Assembly (NCBI GenBank): GCA_023230285.1
Contig: JALNXP010000019.1
Coordinates: forward strand, 1 to 19,135
Length of the DNA stretch: 19,135 bases
Direction of reading: 5' to 3'
Source of the DNA: Bacteroidales bacterium
GTDB lineage: Bacteria > Bacteroidota > Bacteroidia > Bacteroidales > BM520
Shown piece by piece: positions 1-6,988 of this stretch. Every line of letters starts with the position of its first letter. Position 1 is the stretch's first letter. Below the pieces are notes generated by a model. That model was given only the letters and a program-made list of their open reading frames with translations, did no database searches and was not told where the DNA came from. Position numbers and translations under genes: made by a program.

Positions 1-2
1 CT

Positions 3-575
3 GAAAATAATTCAATGTTATTAGATAAAATGTGTAAAATTGATAATACCGTCAATAAATATTCATGGAAGGTTAATATGTTATTAGGAGCAAATAAGTA
101 TAATATACTGAAATTAAAAGAGAAAGAACAACTTATCAAAGAGTTTGAGAAAAAGATACTATTATTAACATGTGAAATTAGCAAGCACAATATAGTGGAC
201 ATGAAACTACAATTGGAGAAATTTATTAATTCGCCCATTTGCCAAAAGATTTTAGAAATCACAAAATATGATATAAAAACATCTTTAACCAAAACATACT
301 CTTCTATTAATATAAAAGAGCAGAAAGAATTTTATAGAGTTTTTTCTATATATTTTCCGGATTTTAATTATTCTATAAAAAAAACATATCAACGATTAAC
401 AAATGCAGATTTAATGTATTGCTATTTTTATATATTAGACTTAAATGAAAAGCAAATAGCTGCCATTATGAGCCTTACATATCCTTCGGTAAGAGAACGA
501 TCACAGAAATTACATCAAATATTTGAGCAGCAAGGGGATTTACATAACTTTTTAATTCTTTTTCTTCGAAAATAG
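3..575 (+). CDS. C-terminal part of a LuxR-like helix-turn-helix regulator (5' end outside window)
   Basis: The frame is open to the left edge of the window (Glu-Asn-Asn-Ser precede the first Met at 15), so this is probably the end of a longer protein. Counting from that Met, residues about 30-72 are rich in Lys, Glu and Leu and look like a coiled coil. Residues about 127-170 (LTNADLMYCYFYILDLNEKQ onwards, then IAAIMSLTYPSVRERSQKL) have the layout of the LuxR/GerE-like DNA-binding domain that ends many Bacteroidetes TPR-transmembrane-coiled-coil regulators. In those proteins the N-terminal half carries TPR repeats and one membrane helix; neither can be seen here. No terminator is obvious behind it, and a promoter for the next gene starts about 70 bases downstream. 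It could instead be a stand-alone 186-residue regulator starting at 15. The target is unknown; the DUF3244-like gene next door is a plausible one. Confidence 0.55.
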   Translation, partial: ENNSMLLDKMCKIDNTVNKYSWKVNMLLGANKYNILKLKEKEQLIKEFEKKILLLTCEISKHNIVDMKLQLEKFINSPICQKILEITKYDIKTSLTKTYSSINIKEQKEFYRVFSIYFPDFNYSIKKTYQRLTNADLMYCYFYILDLNEKQIAAIMSLTYPSVRERSQKLHQIFEQQGDLHNFLILFLRK

Positions 576-647
576 TTTGTGTGTTGTAATATATTGTTTT
601 ACAATTAGTTGTTGTGATTATCCTTATAAATCCTTATCAAAAACAAC

Positions 648-678
648 TTGACACAATTATTGAAATACACGACCTTTG
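648..678 (+). promoter_or_regulatory. Bacteroidetes-type promoter for the DUF3244-like gene
   Basis: TTG at 648-650 serves as the -33 element, and GACCTTTG at 671-678 matches TAnnTTTG except for its first base. The 20-base spacing is the one expected for Bacteroidetes sigma-ABfr promoters. The predicted start of transcription lies only a few bases before the ATG at 693, so the leader would be very short. This placement also supports 693 as the original start of the broken gene. Confidence 0.55.
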
Positions 679-692
679 TACACAAAAATGAT

Positions 693-1054
693 ATGAAAAC
701 ACAAAGAATCAAAGGATCGTTAATAGTTCTTTTTTTACGATTGGAATTTATTTATTGGGGACGAATTCAATTGACATCAAATCAAATTTTTCCACAAGTG
801 GTAATCCAAAATCTTCTACTGAGTTAGGTATTTCAGCAGCCATAGAGGGAAACGCACTTAGCATTATATTTCAGGAGGACATAGGAAGTGCAGCTGTTGT
901 TGTTACGACAGCTGCCGGGACGTATGTTTGCGGTCAGAGTATTGCTGCCACACCCGGCAATGTGCAGCTGTACATTGCAAATACCGGAAATTATATCTTA
1001 ACTATAACGTTAAGCAACGGCGACATTTATAATGCTAACTTTTCCGTACAATAA
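693..1054 (+). pseudogene. DUF3244-like small secreted protein, frameshifted in a T7 run
   Basis: Two frames together make one convincing protein. From ATG 693 the first frame reads MKTQRIKGSLIVLF, a positively charged start plus hydrophobic core. It then runs into the T run at 730-736, and the continuation in that frame is unrelated and stops early. The second frame, open from 692, has no ATG; its first usable start is a TTG at 755. It carries the mature part to 1054, with an Ig-like beta pattern (AAIEGNALSIIFQ, AGTYVCGQSIAATPGN, GNYILTITLSNGDIYNANF) typical of DUF3244 secreted proteins of Bacteroidales. One extra T would give a continuous 120-residue protein with a full signal peptide (LIVLFFTIGIYLLGTNS). 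As written, one base is missing: this may be a real mutation, a sequencing error, or slippage. Function of the family is unknown; the product would be exported. Confidence 0.6.
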
Positions 1055-1138
1055 AACTCAAAAGCATGGGAATGCCGAATAAATTTATAAAGCAACTGTT
1101 TAAAATTATGAAAGGAAATTTAAAATACCTTTATTAGA

Positions 1139-1176
1139 GTCTCTGCAATAGTAAGCATGCCGCCATTTGCAGAGAC
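1139..1176. repeat. 10-bp perfect inverted repeat
   Basis: GTCTCTGCAA at 1139-1148 is exactly complementary to TTGCAGAGAC at 1167-1176, with an 18-base loop. It is the second in a row of hairpins in this intergenic region and ends only ten bases before the next one. Confidence 0.75.
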
Positions 1177-1186
1177 GATGACAACC

Positions 1187-1250
1187 AAGGTGTCATACAG
1201 AAAACGGCAACAATTTCAAGCACAAACCGTTTTCTGCATCACGACACCTT
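1187..1250. repeat. 18-bp two-part inverted repeat (long hairpin)
   Basis: AAGGTGTC at 1187-1194 pairs with GACACCTT at 1243-1250, and CAGAAAACGG at 1198-1207 pairs with CCGTTTTCTG at 1227-1236. The two perfect stems of 8 and 10 bp are separated by an asymmetric internal loop (ATA against CATCAC) and closed by a 19-base loop. This is the longest hairpin of the region and more G+C-rich than its surroundings. Confidence 0.8.
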
Positions 1251-1277
1251 TGAAGGCAAAGACTAGATATCTTTATG

Positions 1278-1297
1278 AAACAGTTGTACGACTGTTT
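1278..1297. repeat. 7-bp inverted repeat
   Basis: AAACAGT is followed after six bases (TGTACG) by ACTGTTT. It lies just before the T9/A9 hairpin. An overlapping ATGGT/ACCAT pair near 1298-1313 would compete with the base of that next stem, so alternative folds are possible. Confidence 0.6.
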
Positions 1298-1310
1298 ATG
1301 GTATGTCAAC

Positions 1311-1343
1311 CATGTTTTTTTTTGCAACGCAAAAAAAAACATG
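1311..1343. repeat. Perfect 15-bp hairpin containing a T9/A9 pair
   Basis: CATG, nine Ts and GC (1311-1325) are followed by the loop AAC and then the exact complement GC, nine As, CATG (1329-1343). It lies about 50 bases before the ATG of the lipoprotein gene. The T run is inside the stem, so it does not form a normal intrinsic terminator. A perfect stem with homopolymer arms could act in the leader of the downstream mRNA, or be a replication-slippage or inversion product. Confidence 0.85.
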
Positions 1344-1395
1344 AAATAAAAACATATTGAAATCGTTATTAAATAAATCATTAAAAAAAGAAAAC

Positions 1396-2466
1396 ATGAA
1401 AAAAAATATACCAATAACAGTAATTGCAGTACTTGTTGTAATGACAGTCGTTGTGGCGATAGTTGCTTGTAATAAAGAAAATAATTTATCAGAAAATATG
1501 GTTACAAAAAGTATTAACGTTACTAATAATGCGATGTTAATTTTTGAAAATTTTGATGAGTTCAATGATGTATATGAACAAACTATATCAATGGACGAAA
1601 AAGATAGAAAAGTATGGGAAGAATGTCATGAGTTTAAATCCTTTGGTAGAGAATGTGATGAATTGTATCAATCTATTGACCCTGAAAAATTTCAATCTAT
1701 ATCAGATGTTAAATGTTTTGTAGAGAAAAATAAAGATTATCTTCAACTTATAGAGGATTATAATGGAGAATATATATTAGAGACACAGCTATATGGCATT
1801 TTATATAAGTATATCATTAATAAAGATAAGTTGTTCGGAATTGATAATATGGTATATAAAGTTTTTGATGAAGGTATGATATATACAGGAGTAGATAATA
1901 TGGGAAATTTATGTGCAATAGAAAATTATAATTATTTTATTAATAATATAGAACATGATACTACGTATAAATTTATTGATTTTCAAAAAATTGAAGATGA
2001 AAGTATAATTGAAAATTGTGGTTCTGATGTGTCAGATAGAAATGACAATGGTGACGAGAGAATTTATATTAATATAACGGCAGCAGCTTCAACGGTTGGA
2101 ACCAGCCTTTGTCATGTGGAAGCAAGTTATATAATAAGACCTTATCATCGTGTTGCAGGGGTCTGGTACTGGTGTACTAGAATTTTAAATGCTCGTTATG
2201 ATGTTATTGTTTATGCTAAGTTAGCTTCTAATTATTGGTCGTTTAGTAATAGATATACAGTTCGAATAACAAATCAAGAAGCAAAAGTTATTCAAGATAA
2301 CTTTGTTAGTGGCATTTTTTATATGGATGGATATGTAGGATCCGTAACAGGTGGTTTCAGTGCATTTAATTGTTGGGGTAGAAGCGCAAATACATCAAAT
2401 GCCTCGTTGCAATGTAATTTGTCTTTACTCTCTAGTGGTGGTACAATAGCCCCCCCAAGTTTATAA
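1396..2466 (+). CDS. Lipoprotein of unknown function, 356 residues
   Basis: I chose ATG 1396 over the TTG at 1357 because it starts directly on a lipoprotein signal: MKKN, a hydrophobic stretch, and the lipobox IVAC with Cys25 as the lipid-bearing residue. It is therefore membrane-anchored, on the periplasmic face or the outer surface. Residues about 45-110 contain a patch (LIFENFDEFNDVYEQ, then MDEKDRKVWEEC) resembling the start of several poorly described Bacteroidales lipoproteins. The C-terminal 130 residues are rich in Ser, Asn, Tyr and Trp, with predicted beta strands and four Cys (CHVE, YWCT, FNCW, LQCN), which could form disulfides outside the cytoplasm. I cannot assign a named family or a function. 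It is noticeably AT-rich and stands alone between long non-coding stretches, which fits an accessory gene. Confidence 0.75.
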   Translation: MKKNIPITVIAVLVVMTVVVAIVACNKENNLSENMVTKSINVTNNAMLIFENFDEFNDVYEQTISMDEKDRKVWEECHEFKSFGRECDELYQSIDPEKFQSISDVKCFVEKNKDYLQLIEDYNGEYILETQLYGILYKYIINKDKLFGIDNMVYKVFDEGMIYTGVDNMGNLCAIENYNYFINNIEHDTTYKFIDFQKIEDESIIENCGSDVSDRNDNGDERIYINITAAASTVGTSLCHVEASYIIRPYHRVAGVWYWCTRILNARYDVIVYAKLASNYWSFSNRYTVRITNQEAKVIQDNFVSGIFYMDGYVGSVTGGFSAFNCWGRSANTSNASLQCNLSLLSSGGTIAPPSL

Positions 2467-2674
2467 TTATCTGTTTTTGCAAAAAACTAATAGATAAAAT
2501 ATTAAAATAGTTTTAGTGAGTTACTGGAATGTGTAATGTAAATTGTTAACTATTTATTATTGCGTTTTTTATAATACTTATATAAAAGATTTATCTTTAC
2601 AAATTTGAATTATATAAAACAGCAACTCACTTTTATCCATAATAAAAATCATTGTATAACTAAAATATTTGATT

Positions 2675-3337
2675 ATGAGAAATTTTAAACTTTTAACAAT
2701 TATCCTTATGTTGATTATATCAACTAATTTTTTTACCGCGTATGCGCAAGATGATGCTTCGTTTATGAAAGGTAAAGTAACAATAAAGCCCTCTGCTGCA
2801 CTTGTGCCAAACGGACAGATAAAACAAGTTAAGCAAACTTATTGGAAAGCTGTAAATTATAGAATAGATGGATTGTATGGTTTGACCGATTGGTTGTCGG
2901 TGGGCGGATTCATCAGCTATAATAATGCAAGACTCTCAATAGTAGATTACGAAGGCGCTCAGACAGATTCTTTGGTGGCATCATACTCTGTGTTAGATTC
3001 AGGGAAATTTATATACGGTTTCACATCTAATGCCCATTTGTTGCCGGTTTTCTTTAAAAGAGAATATCTTCCGGTAGATTTGTATGCTATCGCAAGTATC
3101 GGACTAATCTCAAAAATTATACCTAAAAATATTACAAATTATCAAGCGACAAGTTTTTATTATTCAGTCGGTGCCGGCTTGGAAATTAATTTTTCTAAAT
3201 ACTTCGGACTAATCTGCGAATATAACTATGATAGAAAGAATTTTGTGGAAGGAGTTTATGCTGACTTGTCGCAAGAATTATATACTCTACCTAAATATTG
3301 GGGAATAATCAGAGCCGGCTTTAATATTCGCTTTTAA
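2675..3337 (+). CDS. Small outer-membrane beta-barrel protein
   Basis: The start is taken as ATG 2675; a TTG six bases upstream is also in frame but adds nothing. The protein has 220 residues with a signal peptide cut after Ala24 (TAYA-QDD). The mature part alternates polar and hydrophobic residues in strands separated by short turns (LYGLTDWLSVGGFISYN, SFYYSVGAGLEINFSKYFGL, IIRAGFNIRF) and ends in Phe, as expected of an outer-membrane barrel of about 8-10 strands. No enzyme motif is present. It is the first gene of an operon, 11 bases before a DUF4249 lipoprotein and followed by a TonB-dependent receptor, so it probably contributes to the same surface function. A clear promoter was not found upstream; TATCTTTA at 2592-2599 lacks a well-spaced TTG. 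Confidence 0.75.
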   Translation: MRNFKLLTIILMLIISTNFFTAYAQDDASFMKGKVTIKPSAALVPNGQIKQVKQTYWKAVNYRIDGLYGLTDWLSVGGFISYNNARLSIVDYEGAQTDSLVASYSVLDSGKFIYGFTSNAHLLPVFFKREYLPVDLYAIASIGLISKIIPKNITNYQATSFYYSVGAGLEINFSKYFGLICEYNYDRKNFVEGVYADLSQELYTLPKYWGIIRAGFNIRF

Positions 3338-3348
3338 TTGATTAGTGT

Positions 3349-4284
3349 ATGAGAAATATTTACTTTTTGCTGTGCTTTTTGCTGCTATTAATCGGCTGTA
3401 AAGAACATGTTGATGTCGAATATGACGACTTTGAAAAAAAACTGAATATTAATTCTTCTTTTGCGGTGGGCGATACCATAATAAAGGTTAGGGTTAATTA
3501 TTCTTGTGAGTTGGGTGATGATTATATTGCTCCGGTAGAATCTGCCGCTGTCGATTTATATATCGATGAGATGTTATATGATAGATTGTCTTATGATGTT
3601 TTCGATGAAATTTATTATACCTACATAGATTCCGTTATGCCGGAGAAGTCTTACAGCTGTATCGTAAAAGTAAACGAAGATTCTGTAAGATGCGCTTTCA
3701 ATATGCCTGCTATACCTGCTATTTATGATGCTTCGCTGATAGAAATGTCGGGCGTAGATGAAGAGGGTACAAGCTATCCGGCAATCGAGTTTACATTTGA
3801 AAATAATCTCGCTGAAGATGCTTATTACGAAGTCGTGCTTAAAACCGGCGGCATACTTTATCCTCTTATCTACGAAATAATCGACCCGATACTGCTGCAG
3901 GAAAATCTGCCGTTGGCATTGTTCAGCAACAAAAATATTGAAGGCTCTTCTTATACGATGAGGATAAATTTTTCGGGTAATGAGAGAAATAACGGCAACG
4001 GTATATGGTTTACAATACTGCTGCCTACCGTTATCGAGCTGAGAGCCGTAACTTACGATTATTACTTGTTCAAAAGAGATTTGTACTTATATGATAACAG
4101 CAATACTTCCAATATTTTTATAGGCTCTATTGCTGCTTACCCTATTCATTCTAACATAGAAAACGGATACGGAATTTTTACAGGTTATGCGCCTGCTGTT
4201 TATGATACCCTTTATCCCAGCACATGGCAGCATGATAATAAAAATACAGAGAATTTAATCATGAAAAACAATATAAAACGCTAA
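3349..4284 (+). CDS. DUF4249-like outer-membrane lipoprotein
   Basis: The 311-residue product starts with a lipoprotein signal ending in LIGC (Cys17), so it is lipid-anchored. The region after the anchor (LNINSSFAVGDTIIKVRVNY, then VESAAVDLYID and YTYIDSVMPEKSYSCIVKV) follows the DUF4249 pattern: an N-terminal Ig-like segment and then long beta-rich stretches. In Bacteroidetes, DUF4249 genes are commonly paired with a TonB-dependent receptor, as here, where the receptor starts two bases after the stop. The lipoprotein probably works on the cell surface with that receptor, in the manner of SusD-like partners, but the ligand is unknown and DUF4249 is not homologous to SusD as far as I can tell. 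Family assignment rests on pattern and context. Confidence 0.7.
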   Translation: MRNIYFLLCFLLLLIGCKEHVDVEYDDFEKKLNINSSFAVGDTIIKVRVNYSCELGDDYIAPVESAAVDLYIDEMLYDRLSYDVFDEIYYTYIDSVMPEKSYSCIVKVNEDSVRCAFNMPAIPAIYDASLIEMSGVDEEGTSYPAIEFTFENNLAEDAYYEVVLKTGGILYPLIYEIIDPILLQENLPLALFSNKNIEGSSYTMRINFSGNERNNGNGIWFTILLPTVIELRAVTYDYYLFKRDLYLYDNSNTSNIFIGSIAAYPIHSNIENGYGIFTGYAPAVYDTLYPSTWQHDNKNTENLIMKNNIKR

Positions 4285-4286
4285 TT

Positions 4287-6680
4287 ATGAATATGTTAAA
4301 AAATTACATACTGCTATTATCCTTTATATTTGTACCCATGATTTCTTTTTCTCAAGATATTATGATGTCAGGCTTCGTCACTGATGCTACTTCCGGCGAA
4401 AAGTTGATAGGTGCTGCTGTCGTAGTTGTAGATTCGGCGAATGTGCCGTCAAAAATGCTTTCAATGGGGACGGCAACTGATATAAACGGCTACTTCCAAC
4501 TTACTGTAAATGTGGGTGTTAATATTATGGTTTCTCATCTCGGCTACGAAAAACATTTCATGAAAGTGGAAGGAACTAAAAATAAGAGTGTCAACATAAA
4601 ATTACTGCCTTTAAGTACGTCTTTACAGGAAGTTGAGATTTCGGCGCAGACTACGGATATTTCCCGTCCGAAGTTTAATACTGTCAGCATTTCGCCTAAA
4701 GATATGTACAAACTTCCGTCTCTTGGCGGCAAACCTGATGTGTTAAAAGTTGCTCATCTGCAACCCGGCATCGAAGGTCAAAACGAAGCAACCAGCATTC
4801 TTGTGGTAAGAGGCGGCAACCCGGGCGAGAACTTGTATCTTCTTGATAATGTTCCTCTTGTATATGTTAACCATATCGGCGGATTTATGTCGGTGTTTAA
4901 TCCCGAAATGATAAACGGCATGAGCATCTATAAAGGTGGCTTCCCGTCAAAATACGGCGGTAGATTGTCTTCTATTGTTGAAATTACTCAAAAACAGGGT
5001 GATAAGTCGCATCTGAAAGGCAGCCTTAGCGTAGGAATTACCGACCTCTCATTTTCTGTGGAAGGTCCTACTAAACTGAAAAATTCCAGCTTCATCGTCA
5101 CCGGCAGAAAAACTCTTTGCGATTTGTATTTTCTCGGAATAAGTTTTGTAACACAACAATTAGAGTCTCAGGAATATAGCGTGTTCTATGGATTTCACGA
5201 CATCAACGGAAAATTTTCGTGGCAACCCGATGATAAAAATAGCTTCAGCATCAACGTTTATGAAGGCGATGATTATCTTAAATATTGGTCGGATATAGAA
5301 GACGAAAATGTTCATCAGAAACATAGTTTTACCGACATCTGGGGCAATATTCTTACATCTGCAACATGGAATAGAGTAGTGTCACCAAAAGTCTATGCAA
5401 CAAATACTATATCATACACAAGGTATAGATTAAACAGCCCTTCCAAATACAGCTTAGTCTCCGGAAACGATACAACTGTGTATAATAAAATATACGGTTC
5501 ATCGGTTAATGATGTTTCTGCCCGCTCGCTGTGGAAATATTCTGTGAATAGATTGTGGCAGATAGAATATGGCTTAAATGCTTCGTGGCTGAGATATGTC
5601 CCTAACGATTATTACAGAAAAAGCAACATACAGACAGTCGCCATCAACGAAATAGTGAATGCGGGAGAGGCTTCTGTGTTCATAGACAATAACATACATC
5701 TTTGGAATTTCATAGATGGAGTTATAGGCATACGCATATCCGATTTCTACTCTAACGGCTATAATAATCTTACTTTTGAGCCGCGAGTGAATTTGAACTT
5801 TAACGTCATCAAAGATAATGTATTTAATATTAGTTACATGAGAGTTTCGCAGAACACGCATCTGCTTTTTACTCAAGGCTCTATCACAAATAATGAAGTG
5901 TGGGTTCCTGCCGGCGAATATGCACCGTCTTCTTATTCCGACCAATTATCTATAGGATGGAAAGGCGACTTTGCAAATGGCATGTTTTCCGCAGAAATAG
6001 ATGCGTATTATAAAAAGTTGTACAATTTGTCGACATACAAAGAAGGCTATGTAAACTTGGAAGGCGACAGCGACTGGCGCAGTAAAATAGAGACCGGCGG
6101 CGAAGGTACTTCTAAAGGTTTTGAGTTTATGTTCAAGAAAAATGAAGGCAAATTCACCGGTTTTGTCGGCTATACACTTTCTAAGACGAAACGTGTATAT
6201 GAGAATATAAACAATGGCGTAGAATACAATTATGAATTTGACAGACCACATTCGTTGTCTGTCAATTTGAATTATGTGTTCAACAAGAAATGGTCGGTAT
6301 CCGCTACTTGGAATTATTCGACAGGGTTGCCGTATACGCCGGCTATAGGCAAGTATTACGTGCAACGTTTTGATAATGAGACTAATAGAACGTACTATGA
6401 TGAGGTTATGGTATACGGAGAACGCAACAGTGCACGCATGAGAGATTATCATAGATTAGACATCGGAGCCGTATATTCCAAACTGACAAAACGCGGCAGA
6501 AAAGCCGAATGGACATTCTCCATTTACAACGTTTATAATAGGCATAATCCTTACAGCTATTATTACTCTACTGATGAATTGGAGCGATATGGCGACATGC
6601 CGAGGGCTACATATTTGAGACTGTTTCAGGTAAGTTTCTTCCCGATACTGCCAACAGCTTCGTACAAGGTGTACTTTTAA
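4287..6680 (+). CDS. TonB-dependent outer-membrane receptor with carboxypeptidase-like prefix
   Basis: The 797-residue protein has a signal peptide ending SFS-QD near residue 22. A CarboxypepD_reg-like Ig fold follows at about 26-110 (SGFVTDATSGEKLIGAAVVV, TATDINGYFQL, VSHLGYEKH), then a plug domain at about 129-237 (LPSLGGKPDVLKVAHLQPG, VVRGGNPGENLYLLDNVPL, YKGGFPSKYGGRLSSIVEI). A barrel of about 550 residues ends in ...SYKVYF. It imports an unknown ligand across the outer membrane using the TonB-ExbBD proton-motive energy. The length is shorter than SusC (about 1000) and typical of the receptors paired with DUF4249 lipoproteins. The start is two bases after the lipoprotein stop, which implies co-translation. 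I saw no signal transduction (STN) domain and no nearby anti-sigma factor, so regulation by that route is unlikely. Confidence 0.9.
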   Translation: MNMLKNYILLLSFIFVPMISFSQDIMMSGFVTDATSGEKLIGAAVVVVDSANVPSKMLSMGTATDINGYFQLTVNVGVNIMVSHLGYEKHFMKVEGTKNKSVNIKLLPLSTSLQEVEISAQTTDISRPKFNTVSISPKDMYKLPSLGGKPDVLKVAHLQPGIEGQNEATSILVVRGGNPGENLYLLDNVPLVYVNHIGGFMSVFNPEMINGMSIYKGGFPSKYGGRLSSIVEITQKQGDKSHLKGSLSVGITDLSFSVEGPTKLKNSSFIVTGRKTLCDLYFLGISFVTQQLESQEYSVFYGFHDINGKFSWQPDDKNSFSINVYEGDDYLKYWSDIEDENVHQKHSFTDIWGNILTSATWNRVVSPKVYATNTISYTRYRLNSPSKYSLVSGNDTTVYNKIYGSSVNDVSARSLWKYSVNRLWQIEYGLNASWLRYVPNDYYRKSNIQTVAINEIVNAGEASVFIDNNIHLWNFIDGVIGIRISDFYSNGYNNLTFEPRVNLNFNVIKDNVFNISYMRVSQNTHLLFTQGSITNNEVWVPAGEYAPSSYSDQLSIGWKGDFANGMFSAEIDAYYKKLYNLSTYKEGYVNLEGDSDWRSKIETGGEGTSKGFEFMFKKNEGKFTGFVGYTLSKTKRVYENINNGVEYNYEFDRPHSLSVNLNYVFNKKWSVSATWNYSTGLPYTPAIGKYYVQRFDNETNRTYYDEVMVYGERNSARMRDYHRLDIGAVYSKLTKRGRKAEWTFSIYNVYNRHNPYSYYYSTDELERYGDMPRATYLRLFQVSFFPILPTASYKVYF

Positions 6681-6698
6681 GTAGGTATGGAGATGGAG

Positions 6699-6773
6699 GA
6701 GAGTTCAGAGTTAATTACGAATACATTGCTACGTAAACATTAAACAGCCTCTGAACTCTCTAAGCTCTCTAAG
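6699..6773. repeat. 12-bp inverted repeat plus 9-bp tandem repeat behind the receptor gene
   Basis: GAGAGTTCAGAG at 6699-6710 is exactly complementary to CTCTGAACTCTC at 6749-6760, with 38 bases between. The right arm overlaps two head-to-tail copies of CTCTCTAAG at 6756-6764 and 6765-6773. There is no U tract, so it is not a standard terminator, though it may protect the 3' end of the operon mRNA. Confidence 0.7.
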
Positions 6774-6873
6774 TTTTGAATAAAATATCTTTTAAACAGA
6801 TTCAGGTGTAAGGTGCTATAAAACAACGTATTACGTATCTGTAAAAATATTAAAAAAAAATTTTTAAAAAAAG

Positions 6874-6904
6874 TTGTCCAAATCATAATACTTTATTAAA
6901 TTTG
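6874..6904 (+). promoter_or_regulatory. Bacteroidetes-type promoter of the OmpA-like gene
   Basis: TTG at 6874-6876 and a perfect TAnnTTTG (TAAATTTG) at 6897-6904 are separated by 20 bases. An A/T-rich tract directly upstream is compatible with a strong promoter, as expected for an abundant outer-membrane protein. The transcript would start near 6911 with a leader of about 80 bases. Confidence 0.75.
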
Positions 6905-6988
6905 CAGGGTGTATTGTGTGTTGTTGTGTAACGACATGCAAAGGGTGTTTTTTAAGTTGTAATAAGATGTAAAACAAATAGATAAATT

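Larger units (their letters stand above)
1055..1395. other. Non-coding region rich in inverted repeats
   Basis: These 341 bases separate the DUF3244-like gene from the lipoprotein gene and hold no credible ORF; the short open frames in it run through the repeats. Five consecutive inverted repeats can be drawn: AAAGG/CCTTT near 1114-1135, then those at 1139-1176, 1187-1250, 1278-1297 and 1311-1343. I find no clear TAnnTTTG promoter with correctly spaced TTG, although TATCTTTA at 1268-1275 is a near match. No run of U follows a stem in the way of an intrinsic terminator. It could be a structured leader or RNA, or the remains of a small mobile repeat. Confidence 0.6.
6681..6988. other. Intergenic region with repeat, promoter and long leader of the OmpA-like gene
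   Basis: These 308 bases hold no credible gene. The first part carries the inverted and tandem repeats at 6699-6773. An A/T-rich block at about 6845-6872 sits just before the promoter at 6874-6904. The remaining roughly 80 bases would be the 5' leader of the OmpA-like gene; it is rich in G and T and contains AGGGTGT twice (near 6906 and 6944). No riboswitch fold is recognised. Confidence 0.6.

Noticed and set aside
584..604. TTGTAA/TTACAA inverted repeat as terminator of the regulator gene
   Set aside because: Only six A/T-rich pairs with a nine-base loop and no following T run.
755..1054. The DUF3244-like ORF starting at TTG 755 as an intact cytoplasmic gene
   Set aside because: TTG starts are rare, the mature part looks exported, and a complete signal peptide is present in the adjacent frame from ATG 693.
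1139..1250. Integron attC sites or retron RNA
   Set aside because: No RYYYAAC/GTTRRRY core pair flanks the stems, and no integrase or reverse transcriptase is in the window.
1357..1395. TTG 1357 as start of the lipoprotein
   Set aside because: It would place 13 charged residues before the lipoprotein signal; ATG 1396 gives a standard signal peptide and lipobox.
2592..2599. TATCTTTA as the promoter of the three-gene surface operon
   Set aside because: The last base differs from the consensus and the nearest upstream TTG is 29 bases away, too far.
2515..2631. AGTGAGTT/AACTCACT as ends of a small mobile element
   Set aside because: Eight bases about 100 bases apart in AT-rich DNA, with no target duplication or transposase seen.
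5574..6452. Long opposite-strand open frames inside the TonB receptor gene
   Set aside because: They are shadows of the receptor, without recognisable domains or start regions.
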